The translations under genes and the position numbers were made by a program. A stretch of DNA of 64,000 nt from Macrotrachela quadricornifera (Eukaryota > Rotifera > Eurotatoria > Philodinida > Philodinidae), in NCBI GenBank assembly GCA_022393335.1, contig JAJEKB010019999.1, positions 34,183-98,182 on the forward strand, read 5' to 3'. Below the pieces are notes generated by a model. The model had not been told where the DNA came from. It saw nothing but the letters and a program-made list of their open reading frames with translations, and searched no databases. Below, in pieces: positions 38,001-49,101 of this stretch (the stretch's first letter is position 1; each line of letters starts with the position of its first letter).

Positions 38001-38554
38001 ATGTTTTTTGTTGGGCACCATATAATATCTATACATGGCATCATGCATATCAAATAACTCAATCATCATCATCATCAATAAATCATACAACAAATAATAT
38101 ACCATCATTTATTGATTTAAATCAAACAATAAAATATTCATTAAATAATTTTAAATCTGATTTACGTCGAATTATATTTCTTAATTATTTTTTATATTTA
38201 TTATCAATGATATCAATGTGTTTTAGTTTTATATTTTATTTTTCACTTAATAAACAAGCTCGTCATGAATTTTCACGTTTTATTGGATGTATGTGTCCAT
38301 GGATAATACATATTCGACATGAAAAACAACAAAAAAAATTTTCGAAACAAAATAAAGATCATTTAAAACCATTTCAATATCGTACAAGATTTCAACATCA
38401 ACAATATCAATATAAAAATGAACGAATTAAAACTTCACCACCATCATTAATTAATGATCGACCAAATTATATAAAACGTACAAATTATCTTCAAAATATT
38501 ACACCTAAACGAACAGTACTTAATTATGGTTGTCAAATTCAATGTTGTGCATAA
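35056..38554 (+). CDS. Rhodopsin-like GPCR with very long Ser/Thr/Asn-rich third intracellular loop
   Basis: Exons 35056..35515, 35574..35717 and 37290..38554 give 622 residues. The ~110-residue glycosylated N-terminus precedes TM1 (SLIVFIILITCVSLISIIGN). TM3 ends GAFDRFVYIHG, a DRY-type motif split by the 1572-bp second intron. TM5 is YIIPLLFSFFLYGKLIYFI, and TM6 holds FCWAPYNIY. Between TM5 and TM6 lie about 130 residues with poly-Thr, poly-Ser and Asn tracts. TM7 lacks a clean NPxxY, reading SMCFSFIFYFSLNKQ. The tail is basic and Gln-rich, ending CQIQCCA, where the cysteines could be palmitoylated. The layout resembles amine or peptide receptors, but no ligand can be inferred. Confidence 0.85.
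35718..37289 (+). other. 1.57-kb intron of the second GPCR gene
   Basis: Bounded by CTTTTAG|GTATGT and TTCTAAATAG|GT, it splits the codon before the DRY-type motif. It is AT-rich with no repeat or gene that I can identify. About 25 times the usual intron length here. Confidence 0.6.
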
Positions 38555-38723
38555 ATTTTAATGTTGTCAAAAAAAAAAATAATAATAATAAATTGTTTTC
38601 ATTTTTAATTGATATATATTATCGGTGCTTCAGGTGAAAGTTTATTAATTGTTATTAAAAAAAAAGAAAGAAAAAAAAAGAATTTGCATGATTTATGAAA
38701 TTAACATATTTCTTTATAAAAAT

Positions 38724-39853
38724 TTAATACCAATCAGGATGAATAAAAAAATATTCGGGATAAACTTTTTTTGTATAATTAAAAAATGATGATGAATTAT
38801 TATCAGGACGAACATTTGGTTCAACATCTTCACGTGGATTAATTACACGCCATGTATGCGAAAGATAACGTCGAGATGATTTATCATTTAAATTTGATGT
38901 ATTACTATCAGAAGAATTTTCAGGTTGAACTATTTCATTATGTTTTATAGTTGATGTTGATGGACGTATGGAATTTGGTTCTAATTTACGATTAGATTTT
39001 GTTCGATATACATCAGGTAATGGAACTGTTGGAGCATTTGATGATGTTTGAACTTCTTTTTCTTGGACAGATGATGATGATGGACGAAAACTAGATAAAT
39101 TAGAAAAAAAAATATAATTATGAAATTTATTTAAGATTCTCATTCAGAGTATTTAAGGTTTGTACTTATTCCTTTTAAGTATACTGAGTTTCAACTGTCT
39201 GTAACTTAGACAAAATTCGAAGAATAAGATTATAGATTTAAATCTTTCAATAAAAATTGAATAAACTTAATCTTATCTTTTACATGAAGAGCTTCATAAA
39301 AAATTTTATATAACTTTAATAATAAAAAGAATATAATCACCTTTCTAATGATTCAAGTACTTCTCCAAGATCACGTTTTGATGATCGACTATCTTGACGA
39401 CCATTATAAGATGATCGTCGTTGTAATGAATGACCTGGTGCTGTATTTAACCGATTAGATGATCGAGGAGGACTTGGTGATTTTCGACGTCGTTGTTCTT
39501 TTTCATTTGGATTATCTGCTTTATAAAGTGTATCAAGAAAACTATAAACGGCTCGACGTTCTAAACAATGATTTTAATTAATATAATATAAAATAAATTT
39601 TACCATCTGATGAATGATTTGCAAACCAAGATTCAACAGTTTTTTTTGGCCATATTCGTTGTTTTAATTCATATTTATGACGATTTGTTGTTATTGGTGA
39701 AATAAGCCGAGATGAATTTGGTATAACACCAGGTTTACGTAAACATATATCACGATTATAATATGAATCAACTTGATCACGAGACTAAATGAAGAAATTT
39801 GAATTTATTTATATAGATAGATTTATCTTAGTTTATTTACTTACTTGATTCAT
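38724..39853 (-). CDS. Unrecognised 258-residue Ser/Arg-rich protein
   Basis: Exons 39845..39853, 39604..39784, 39341..39560 and 38724..39090 (minus strand) join in frame; the first exon is only 9 bases (Met-Asn-Gln). The N-terminal ~65 residues look folded (SRDQVDSYYNRDICLRKPGV, YELKQRIWPKKTVESWFANH). Residues 80-210 are Ser/Arg/Asn-rich and probably disordered. The C-terminus is again hydrophobic and aromatic (RRYLSHTWRVINPREDVEPN, ending EYFFIHPDWY). No membrane segment, signal peptide or catalytic motif. Regular exon structure and good splice sites argue for a real gene. I do not recognise the family. Confidence 0.7.
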
Positions 39854-40546
39854 TTTGAAATATTATTTTTTAAACTTTATTATTTCAAAAAAAAAAAAAA
39901 GAAAATCAATAATTATTGTATATCAATAATATAGAATAGAAAGAATGAAAAAAGTGTACAAAAATAAACGAACGATAGAAACGGAAGTTTTTTCCTTTTT
40001 TCTTCTCTTATTATTTCTTTTTTTCTCTTCAAATTCACAATCATAAGATGTTAACTAACATACTCAATACTTTAATATCCTTTCGCCGGATGTGTGTGTT
40101 TATATCTTACACGGTGTCTTGACGACTATCTTACCTATGCTATCGTTCTTTCTTTTTTTTCGTTAGAAGTGTAAGAGATTTCAATGTCAAACAGAAGCAG
40201 AGAGAAAAACCGAGAAAAAAAAGTAAAATTGATATATATATTTCATATTATAAATGTTGTTGCTTCTGTTGACCAAATATAATAAATAGTTATAAAAGAA
40301 AAAATTGTTTTTGTCATGCTCGTTTCTATTAAAAAAAAAACTTTTTTCTTTTTTTGATTCAAGTAGCAACTTGAAAATTTGAAATCAGTATAGATTAGCA
40401 CAACAAGACGTCGTTATTAACATTATTTTGATCGATTTGAAATAAATGAATAATAAAAATTTGTTTATTATTATTATTTTAAAAAAATTTTAAATGAAAA
40501 GAGAAATATTGAGTTTATATTTTTCTTGTCTTCTTTTGTAAATCAA
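39854..40546. other. Spacer between ZNF706 and the unrecognised gene
   Basis: AT-rich, with long A and T runs and a GTGTGTG stretch near 40,092. It should include the ZNF706 3' end and the promoter of the next gene. No gene seen. Confidence 0.45.
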
Positions 40547-40885
40547 TTATTCAGTGTGAACATCTTTTAATTCAGGTGGTAATTCATTTTTAGGATGTTT
40601 GCTTTCAAAATGCGATTTATATGTTTTTTTATCACCCATTTGAGCCTAGAAAAAAAAATAAAATTTAAAGAAAAAATAAAATCTTTTTTCTATTTGAATT
40701 ATACTTTACAAATAATACATTGATGAGTTAAACTAGCAGCTGAGAAAAAAAACATATTTAATTTAAAGAAAATGAAATTTTGTTTTATTTTTACCAGCAG
40801 TGCCTTTTTGTGTTGTTGGCTTATTTCCAGCACCATTCTTTTCATTGCGTTGACGAGATAATTCTTTTTGATGTCCTCGAGCCAT
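40547..40885 (-). CDS. ZNF706: ZNF706-type small zinc-finger protein
   Basis: Exons 40795..40885, 40705..40739 and 40547..40645 (minus strand) give 74 residues (human 76). The N-terminus MARGHQKELSRQRNEKNGAG is the 4F5/SERF-like motif of ZNF706. One C2H2 finger follows (CIICKAQMGDKKTYKSHFES then KH, spacing C-x2-C-x12-H-x4-H), and the end PPELKDV is conserved. ZNF706 represses KLF4 in stem cells and has been reported to promote amyloid-type aggregation, as SERF does. The middle exon is 35 bases and both introns are under 60. Two acceptor-like sites (TTTATGTTTTAG and AATTAACTTAG) precede the ATG, so the 5' UTR may be spliced. Confidence 0.95.
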
Positions 40886-42469
40886 TTTTGACAACTAAGT
40901 TAATTTTTATCTAAAACATAAATAATCATCATCATATAAAATGATGTTCAGTATTATTTTTTTTTTTTTTTATCGAATGTATTAAAAAATCAATCGATTT
41001 ACATACGCAATATATATGTAGGTTTTATATTACGTCAATCAAAAATCAATGATGCATATCAGGTTTTGAATAGATTATTATGAATGGAGGTTAATAAGAT
41101 ACACAATATTATTTTGAAAAAATGATTTATTAATTAATTATGAATAAACAATGTTCAATTATCACTTATAAACTTATATTATAAATTGAATTAAAAAACA
41201 ATAAATATATTTTTAATTAAATGATATAGATCTTAATAATAGATGGCAGTATTTAACCGATTATATCCTATAAAAAAACAGAAAAACGCAATTTCATTTA
41301 GTAAAATTTTTAATATGTAAGATACACATTTCCTATAATTATTATAATAACGATCTGGAAGGTCAAGGAATACCTAGATAAATTAATTCTATTTGTGTGT
41401 AGATTTTGATTGTTATTAATTCTATCAATAATGTAATACTTCAGATTTTATTACATTTATTAAAAGTCATGCAATATAGTTCAATTTGTACTCATCATCA
41501 TGAATGGATTTTACGAATAAATCTAAAATTAGAAAATATACGTTCTAACAGATAATTATTTTGTAATTTTATACGCATTATTATTTATTCCAGGGTTTTA
41601 AAATCTATTATTCTTAGAATTGATTAAAAGTTTTGATAAAATAGAAAAACTATTTTTACTTTTATTTTATTAAATGTTCAAGACATTTATTGGTATTAAT
41701 TATATCAGGCATGATTGCTTCTAAAAATATTTGTTTAAACTCTTCATCTAGATTAAAAATGCTCACGGGTCATAGTAACCGATTTTATCTTTCTTCAGGA
41801 TAAAGTGAAATCTATTATATCCTGAAAATTTGTAGGTCAAATTTTTATTTATATTCTAAAATCGATTTAAATTAAATAATTTTCTATGATATAATGTGAA
41901 GACATTCTTGCACTTGAATTGAAGGACACAATAAGAAAATATATTAATTCTACAGAATATCATAGCCTGCCCTACTCAATTCAGTGCGGTGGTACGAAGT
42001 AGGATGTAAACATTTATTTTGCGACTACCACTGCTGCGAAATATATTTCTGTGTAATATAACATAGATCAAAAATGTTTTGTATATATAGAGTTTACTTC
42101 CGTAAAAGTACTGTTTTCACAGCTTTTACAATACTTTTGGAAGATTGCATAGATCATTCTGAGAGTTTTTAGATTCTTCATTACATTAACAGATATATAT
42201 GAGTTTGATAGTTGTGGTAGTAGACCCAACTCTTATAGGAAAGACCACAAAGTTTTGACTCTTGGATATTTCTTCTGTTATTTTCTTGAAGATTAAATAA
42301 TACATTACTAAAACGTTTTTTTCATATCGCTATGAACCACATACAAGACTAATTTCGAGTGATAATTTGCTATGATCAAAAAAATAATAGGCATTGAAGG
42401 AATTCATTGAATACTTGTACATAACATGTGGTAATTCTTGTATTATAAATGCCACAGTTTATCATTAGT

Positions 42470-42960
42470 TTGTTCAATTTGATCGTGGAAGAGATCACTT
42501 CAAAGATGAACCCCACAATGACTGACTTAGAATTGTGGTCACTCTAGAAAACCTCAGAGTTGCCGATCAACTGGTTGTTGTTGGTCCTATCATTATGATC
42601 AAGCGATAAAGCGTCAAAATCAAGGTTTCATGGTAAGCAATGATCTTCGTTCAAACAAAGTCTGTGGACAACGTTCTGTTGGTAAACGCATATCTGGAAT
42701 TTTCTTTATTAAATTTGGTTTTAACATAGCCATTTCTCGTGTAAACAGTAAAGCAGTTATAGCTAAATACTATACGAATGAATGCCTTTGGAATGTTTTG
42801 GAACGAGTGAGGAAATACTGACGCCTCATTCTCCATGATCATGCACTAACACAAAGCACGACACGAAGAATAAACCATTTAGACGCTCAATGTGTTCAAT
42901 TGATGGATTGTCCAGTGTAATAAGTGGACCTAAGTCCGCACAACTTCTGTCCATTCCCAA
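42470..42960 (+). pseudogene. Tc1/mariner transposase pseudogene
   Basis: Several frames together match a mariner transposase read left to right. There is an N-terminal segment DRGRDHFKDEPHNDRLRIVV, then a GI-(VH)HEF-like region ending AVIAKYYTNECLWNVLERVR. Next is LILHDHALTQSTTRR, at the place of the catalytic HHDNA-x-HTA motif, then a degraded HPPYSPDLSP region. At least two stops and frame changes break it, and the aspartate motif is altered to HDHA. Inactive. Confidence 0.65.
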
Positions 42961-43407
42961 AAACTAAATAACACTTTTTTGATAAAAATTCTTCAGAATA
43001 TTTATGAACTCTATGATATTGTCAAGAGCAAATGAACTGTCTTCAGAAAGAGGATTTCTACCAAGGTTATGAAAAGTGGTTCGAGAGAATAAATAAGTGC
43101 ATTAGTGTACAAGGACATTACATCGAACAAATACGATAAAATTCTTTCAAAATAAGCTAACAGTATTGCAATTCTAAAAACTTTCAGAATGACTCACGTA
43201 GTATAGTAGGAAATGGACAATAATCTGAAAGATCTTCAATAATTACAGATAAGACAATTGATAAATGTGATAATCCTTGTGAACAAGTGTCACTATCGAG
43301 TTTTCAGTTTTTTTTTGTATAAGCCTACTTCATTCTACGAATAATAGCAGGCTGAATTTTGGATTGAATATCTTTCGATAAAGCCATAAAGTGTATAATT
43401 TGTTTAA

Positions 43408-43689
43408 TCCCAGGTTGTTCAAAACGGAGTCGTTTACAATGCGTTTTCGGAATGTAAACCGTGACTAAACAGTACCTTTACGGCAGTAAATGAACCGTTT
43501 CGTCCTGTAAAAGTGGGCGCAGTTTTACGGCATCGTAAACGCGCTGTATTCTCTTTCTAAACGGTTACTATACGGCTATGTACGGAGTCAGAACGGACCG
43601 TATTACTGCGCCCACTCATACAGGCCAGTATACGGTTCGTTTTGATGTCGTAAATGGCCGTATACGGACCGTTTTGTTCGACCTGGGAT
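43408..43689. mobile_element. MITE with TCCCAGGTTGTTCAAAACGG-type ends
   Basis: The left end TCCCAGGTTGTTCAAAACGG and the right end (reversed) TCCCAGGTCGAACAAAACGG match at 18 of 20 bases. The 282-bp interior has repeated CGTATACGG and CGTAAAC motifs and is far richer in CG than the flanks. A TTAA lies at the left edge with TAAT at the right, so a piggyBac-like origin is possible but unproven. Confidence 0.75.
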
Positions 43690-44391
43690 AATATCGCAAA
43701 GAAAATTCACAAGATCAAGTTGAACTTCTACTACTGCCATATCAATTTTAGAAAAGATCAACAATGAGAAAAATTCGTTTTTTTCTAGACAAAACCATTT
43801 TCGTGTAAATAATGATCTATTAATAAATATAAAGTGAAAACCTATATGCATAGAGCGTATATAAAGATTTTATTCGATTTAAAATAATGATCGATTACGG
43901 AAACTAATCAATTCGAAAATAAACTTTTTGCAAAAATTTTTTAAGACTTTGAAACAGATGAATATATATATTTTAATTGATGCTCATCAATTTGAACATT
44001 AATTATAATTCAAACAATATGAAATATGATTTAATATTATCATTTTCGTCGAATTTTTGTGTTAGACATACATAGAGATCATTAAGTTCTTGTGAGTTAA
44101 ATAAACTAACATAAAAAAGAAATTTTCTTCTTATCAATTTATCATGATTGGCAAAAACTAACCAATCATATATGAGATATGACTCACAAGACTTTCTACG
44201 CAATAAAATATAAAGAATTTTAAATAATTCCTATGCAATGCATACTAATCGAAAGTAAATATAACTGTAAGGTAATAAAACTATTTTTAGTATTTTATAA
44301 AATAGAAATTCAAATTTGAAACTTTCACAATATGATTCTTTAAAATAATTTAACAAAATTAATCATATTTACTTTTTTTTTGTTTGACATA

Positions 44392-46066
44392 ATGGATTCA
44401 TCTTCAATCGATGAACCATCACAACGTCCAAAGTACCGATATTTACTATTAAAATCTCTCATTTTCTTTTTTCTCCTACGATAGAAATACATTGTACAAA
44501 GATATTGCTCCTCATCAATGGCCAATAATTTATTCTACAAATTATAATATTGGTTTTCTCTATATGGAAAAACTTCATCCATTTGATTCATCAAAATGGG
44601 GATCAATTATTAATTTTCTTCAAGGTATATTTAATCCTAAAATATACTTTCGTATATTTCTATTTGATTTCTTTAGAATCTAAAATGATTACAAATGATA
44701 CAATAGTAAGACCGAATGAAGCAAAAACAGAAGATCTTCTTTTAGTACATACAAAACGTTATTTATCAAGTCTTAAATGGAGTATACAAGTCGCACGTGT
44801 TCTTGAAGTACCACCAGTAGCTTTTTTACCTAATTTTATTGTTCAATGGCGTGTTTTAAAACCATTACGTTATCAAACTGGCGGAACAATACTTGTAAAT
44901 AATTTAAATAGAAAAAAATTTATTTTTATATAATATTTTTATTTATTTAAGGCAGGAAAATTAGCATTAGAACGTGGTTGGGCAATAAATGTTGGTGGTG
45001 GTTTTCATCATTGTTCATCTAATAGTGGTGGAGGATTTTGTGCATATGCTGATCTAACATTACTTATTAAGAATCTCTTTAATTATTATTCTGATCGAGT
45101 TAAAAAAGTTCTCATTGTCGATTTAGATGCACATCAAGTAAAAGATAAGATAAATGTCACAGATTTAGAAGATCGAAAATATTAGAGATACTAATGTATC
45201 ATCCAGAGATGTCCATCGCGGTTGAGAATCTGCCGCGCCGCGACGATAATCAAAGAAAGCTACCCGCACCGCGCCGCCGCCGCGACGGTACTTTTAAAAA
45301 TTTTTGGCTTTTCAATACTGTGATTGGTTTAAGCTACAGGTGCTCCTGCCAATCGATCAGACTCACCAAGCCTTATCGTACAGCATACATCAATGTCGAG
45401 ATTCTATTTAAATTCCTCAATTTTGAAATTTCTCTCATAAAAATGCTGCCGCGATGGACATCTCTGGTATCATCTATAGAAGGTACGTTAGCATTTCTGA
45501 TTTTCTAGATATGTGACATTGCTGAAAAAACAAGTAGTTTATAATCAAAAAGAAAATCGTTTGTTTTTTTGAAAAGGGTAATGGACATGAACGTGATTTT
45601 TTGAATGATGAAAGAGTATTTATTATGGATATGTATAATCGTTATATTTATCCACATGATCATCAAGCTAAAAATGCAATTCAATGTAAAATTGAATTAG
45701 AAAATCATACGAATGATAAAACATATCTTCGTTTATTACATATAAATCTTGAAAAATCTCTAAATGAATTTCAACCTAATTTTGTTGTTTATAATGCTGG
45801 AACAGATATACTTGAAGGTGATCCACTTGGAAATCTTGATATTACACCAGAAGTATTTAATTGAATTTATTTTTAATATGATAGAAAAAAAGAATTCTAT
45901 TTAGGGTATAATTATTCGTGATGAAATTGTTTTTTCAAAATGTATTCGAGAACGAAATATTCCAATTGTTATGTGTACATCTGGTGGATATCAAAGAACA
46001 AATGCAAGAATTATAGCAGATTCAATTTTAAATTTACATAAAAAAAATTTAATCTCATCTCAATAA
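44392..46066 (+). CDS. HDAC11: Histone deacetylase 11 (class IV)
   Basis: Exons 44392..44432, 44485..44624, 44677..44894, 44952..45137, 45577..45852 and 45905..46066 encode 340 residues (human 347). Conserved blocks: QWPIIYSTNYNIGF, LEKLHPFDSSKWG-like MEKLHPFDSSKWG, ERGWAINVGGGFHHCSSNSG with the catalytic His pair, VDLDAHQ/GNGHERDF with metal-binding Asp and His, YNAGTDILEGDPLG with the second metal Asp, and TSGGYQ. HDAC11 is a zinc enzyme that removes long fatty-acyl groups, for example from SHMT2, besides weak deacetylation. Intron 4 (439 bp) carries a hAT MITE that splits DAHQ from GNGH; removing the intron restores the motif. AATAAA overlaps the stop codon. TXNDC17 starts 56 bp later. Confidence 0.96.
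45204..45466. mobile_element. hAT-type MITE in HDAC11 intron 4, target duplication GTATCATC
   Basis: GTATCATC flanks the element exactly (45196-45203 and 45467-45474). Inverted ends CAGAGATGTCCATCGCGG are perfect over 18 bases. The 263-bp interior is GC-rich at the left. A second family member lies at 54,985-55,194. It is non-autonomous. Confidence 0.9.
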
Positions 46067-46067
46067 A
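46062..46067 (+). terminator. Poly(A) signal overlapping the HDAC11 stop codon
   Basis: The AATAAA hexamer includes the TAA stop. Together with the 56-bp gap to TXNDC17 it suggests cleavage inside a polycistronic transcript. Confidence 0.45.
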
Positions 46068-46122
46068 AATTTATTTTTTATATGAATCTCGCTGTATACT
46101 TTATTTGATTTTATTTTTCTAG
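46067..46122 (+). promoter_or_regulatory. HDAC11-TXNDC17 intercistronic spacer with candidate trans-splice acceptor
   Basis: 56 bases only. It ends in TTTTATTTTTCTAG, whose AG touches the TXNDC17 ATG directly. No upstream exon can fit in the spacer; the simplest reading is a spliced-leader acceptor in an operon. Confidence 0.55.
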
Positions 46123-46664
46123 ATGTCTTCCGTAATATCTGTTACAGGATATGATGAAATAAAAAATACATTGGAAAAATATGGAAAAGATAAAAGAATT
46201 TTCGTTTTATTTTCTGGAACAAAAGATAGTCAAGGACATAGTTGGTATGAAAATATATTTGAATAATTAATAAAAATTCGTTTTGTTTTTTTATATAGGT
46301 GTCCAGATTGTGTTGCAGCAGAGAAACCAATAGAAGAAGCAGTTAAATCATCATTACCATCGAATGGAGTATTTATTGAATGTTTTGTTGGTGATCGACC
46401 AAGGTAGAAATAATATTAAATAAATAAATGATAAATTTGTTTTTTATTTTTTGTAGTTGGAAAGATCCAAATTGTCCATTTCGAACAGATTCAAAATTTC
46501 GATTAACAAATATTCCAACTTTAATTGAATGGGGAACAGTATGAAAGAATTTATTATATTGATAGAAATTTTTTTTTGTTTTTTTTTTCATTTAGGCTAA
46601 ACGTCTTAATGAAAATCAATTATTGGATACGGAAATGATTAAAATACTTTTTGAAGAAGATTAA
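46123..46664 (+). CDS. TXNDC17: TXNDC17 / TRP14 thioredoxin-like oxidoreductase
   Basis: Exons 46123..46244, 46299..46403, 46457..46538 and 46596..46664 give 125 residues (human 123). The active site WCPDC, preceded by FSGTKDSQGHS, is the TRP14 signature, distinct from the WCGPC of thioredoxin. KDPNCPFR and IPTLIEWGT also fit. TRP14 is a cytosolic reductase fed by thioredoxin reductase; it reduces cystine, persulfides and PTP1B. All introns are 53-57 bp. It is almost certainly co-transcribed with HDAC11. Confidence 0.97.
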
Positions 46665-47210
46665 ACAAAAATTTTTTTGGGCAATAATAGTGATGATTTT
46701 TAGCAAGATACATCTTCAATTTTTTTTTTATAGTTGTGATTCATTTTTTTTTCTTTTTAAAAACAATGCTATTAGATAGATTTGATTAAATTCATATAAA
46801 GAATAAAATAAAGGAAAGATTTAACTACTTGATTAAATTACTGAAAACTTGAAATAAACAAATATTATATAAGAGAGAATATTGGTGTTTGTAGCTTTAA
46901 TAGAAGTCTTCAAATCTAAATCAATTAATTAATAATTTAATACATTCTTACATGAATTTATTGTTTATTAAATCAACTAACTAATTTCGCTTCTTTTAAC
47001 ATAAATATTCTGTTTTTATTAGGAAGTTAGATAAAATATTTCAATGTTTTACTTTAAGATTTACAAATGTCTATGACAAATATTTTAACATGATGTAGCA
47101 ATGATAACAGTCTATGATAGAAAAAGAAAAGAGATCATTTATGATAAGAGTCGAATGATATAAAAGATGATGAGAATTAAAGTATAACATATAAAATTAT
47201 TTTAATATCA
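46665..47210. other. Spacer between TXNDC17 and the DM9 gene
   Basis: AT-rich 546 bases. It includes the TXNDC17 3' end (AATAAA-type hexamers near 46,803) and the DM9 promoter. Nothing else seen. Confidence 0.45.
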
Positions 47211-47753
47211 ATGTCTCTACCTTCAAGTAAGTTTTCATTTGATTATTTATTTAATTATTATATTTATTATTTAAATAAAGGATCACATTACAAAGATACT
47301 GGAGCTGCTTGGGTTTTGGCACAGAATGGTGAAATTCCATCAAATGCTGTTCCTGCTGGACATGAAGCCAATGGTGATACAACCTATATTGCACGATTCA
47401 CTACAACAGAAGGTCAATTAGCTCCTGGTAAACTTGTTCCACAATATAAACAAGCTTATGTTAGTTATGGTGGAAAGGAACAATCTTCCTATGTCTATCA
47501 AGTTTTAACTCATCCAAATCAACAGGAATTAAAATGGGTTCCTACCAATGGAAATAATCTTCCGACAGGAGCAATACAAGCTGGAGGAAATTATCAGAGT
47601 CCTTTATATATTGGTCGAGCTATATTTCAAGGAGGCATGTGTTGCGGAAAATTTGAACCAGGACATAATTGTGTTTATTTATCATGGGGTGGTAAAGAAC
47701 ATTCTGTATCAAATAATTTCGAAGTTTTATGTTTAACTAGAATTTGTGAATAA
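47211..47753 (+). CDS. DM9-repeat protein (DUF3421), probable glycan-binding
   Basis: Exons 47211..47226 and 47281..47753 give 162 residues; the first exon is 16 bases. Two DM9 repeats of about 70 residues fill the protein. The first contains GEIPSNAVPAGHEANGDTTY and YKQAYVSYGGKE; the second contains NLPTGAIQAGG, LYIGRAIFQGG and NCVYLSWGGKEH. No signal peptide. DM9 proteins of oysters and flies bind mannose and serve in pathogen recognition or stress; natterin-type proteins carry a related module joined to an aerolysin fold, which is absent here. Function in this organism is unknown. Confidence 0.9.
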   Translation: MSLPSSKFSFDYLFNYYIYYLNKGSHYKDTGAAWVLAQNGEIPSNAVPAGHEANGDTTYIARFTTTEGQLAPGKLVPQYKQAYVSYGGKEQSSYVYQVLTHPNQQELKWVPTNGNNLPTGAIQAGGNYQSPLYIGRAIFQGGMCCGKFEPGHNCVYLSWGGKEHSVSNNFEVLCLTRICE

Positions 47754-49101
47754 ATTTCAATCAATGATAAGTATAATTAAATGTATATCTAAATTCTATT
47801 CAAGAATATAATATTACAAATATTTAAACGAAAAGTTTTTTTATTATCTATTTTACTTATATGATTTGTGTTCATTTGTATTGAAATCTACGTAATTATT
47901 ACAATGAATATATCAGAGATATTTTAGTATCTAAATGATATTAAAAAGTAACAAAGAACATTTTCTTTATATTTTGAAAGACATCAATCAATAACAATAG
48001 AATTATTTACTTGACATAACAATTGTTATTGACAAACATAGTAATAAAGATAATGCAAATATGCCCTTAATTTTTCTCTTTAGGTATACTATGACATTGA
48101 TCGAGACAGACAAAGAACATCGGTACATCTTATGTACTTACAGATGAATTTAAGTGATACAAGTTTCTATTATAAACTTAATACTGTATCGATTGAAACA
48201 AATAAAAATAATATTTATTATTAATTCTTTTTTGCAAAGAAATGTAATTTAATTTTCATTAAAAAAAAGAAGAATGGGTAAATTATTTTGTTTCATTTTT
48301 CTTTCGCCGAGATATATGAATTTCAAAACAACAAAATTTTAAGAACAAAACGGTTTTTCCCTCACATGCAATAGAGATTACGGGGCTTCGTTGAGTGTGT
48401 CTGATCGATCCGTTCATACCATTGGCATATTATGATTAATTATTTTGCTTACAAATATTAACTAGTAAGATGAATATCGACATTGCCATCAAAAAAGTTG
48501 TATATGTCTGTTAACAATTTAATTGATTCTACTCAATGTAGTATCTCTTTTAGCTTCGTTTAATGACAAAAGTAAATAGTACACAAGACAAAAAAAAATA
48601 ATATTATTTGTGATATATTGTTGATTGACAAACTTTTCTTTAGGTTTTTTTTTTGTATTGAAAACCTACGCATCATGAATACATTAAGTTGACAGATATC
48701 TATTTTGTTTTCTGCTTATCTTTTGTAGTGCTTTTAGATATTGTAGATTATTTCCATCATAGAAGAAAATATGAATAATATATTCTAAAGACAAAAAAAA
48801 ACCGAAGGACAATCAATACTAATATACAAATAATTTTCCTTTCTTTGATCTTGAGTTGTCCTTTTTTGTCTAACTTAAGACAATTCGTATATATATATAA
48901 AGCTAATGTTCGTTATTTTTCTTTTATAATAACATATTTGTATGTATGATGCTATACTAATACTAATCTTATATATTCTTTTTAGATCTATTCGATAGAC
49001 ACTATAATAGATTAAATTAACGTGAGTAATAGTTTTATTTTGATAAAAATATGTTAGAATTATACCTATTATCATTAATATTAAAATGTTTTTCTTTCAG
49101 G
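47754..49101. other. 1.35-kb spacer upstream of the LIM gene
   Basis: No gene recognised. The end contains TTTTTCTTTCAG|G immediately before the LIM-protein ATG, so an upstream non-coding exon or a spliced leader is likely. Confidence 0.45.

Larger units (their letters stand above)
40886..44391. other. 3.5-kb intergenic region with dead transposons
   Basis: It contains a mariner transposase remnant (about 42,470-42,960) and a MITE (43,408-43,689). The remaining AT-rich sequence holds no recognisable gene; open frames near 43,603 and 44,003 are incidental. Confidence 0.5.

Noticed and set aside
37761..38108. Minus-strand frame rich in Met, Leu and Tyr that looks membrane-like
   Set aside because: It is antisense to the Ser/Thr-rich loop and TM6 of the second GPCR.
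45194..45508. Plus-strand frame with RRDDNQRKLPAPRRRRD
   Set aside because: It is entirely within the hAT MITE of HDAC11 intron 4 and its flanks.
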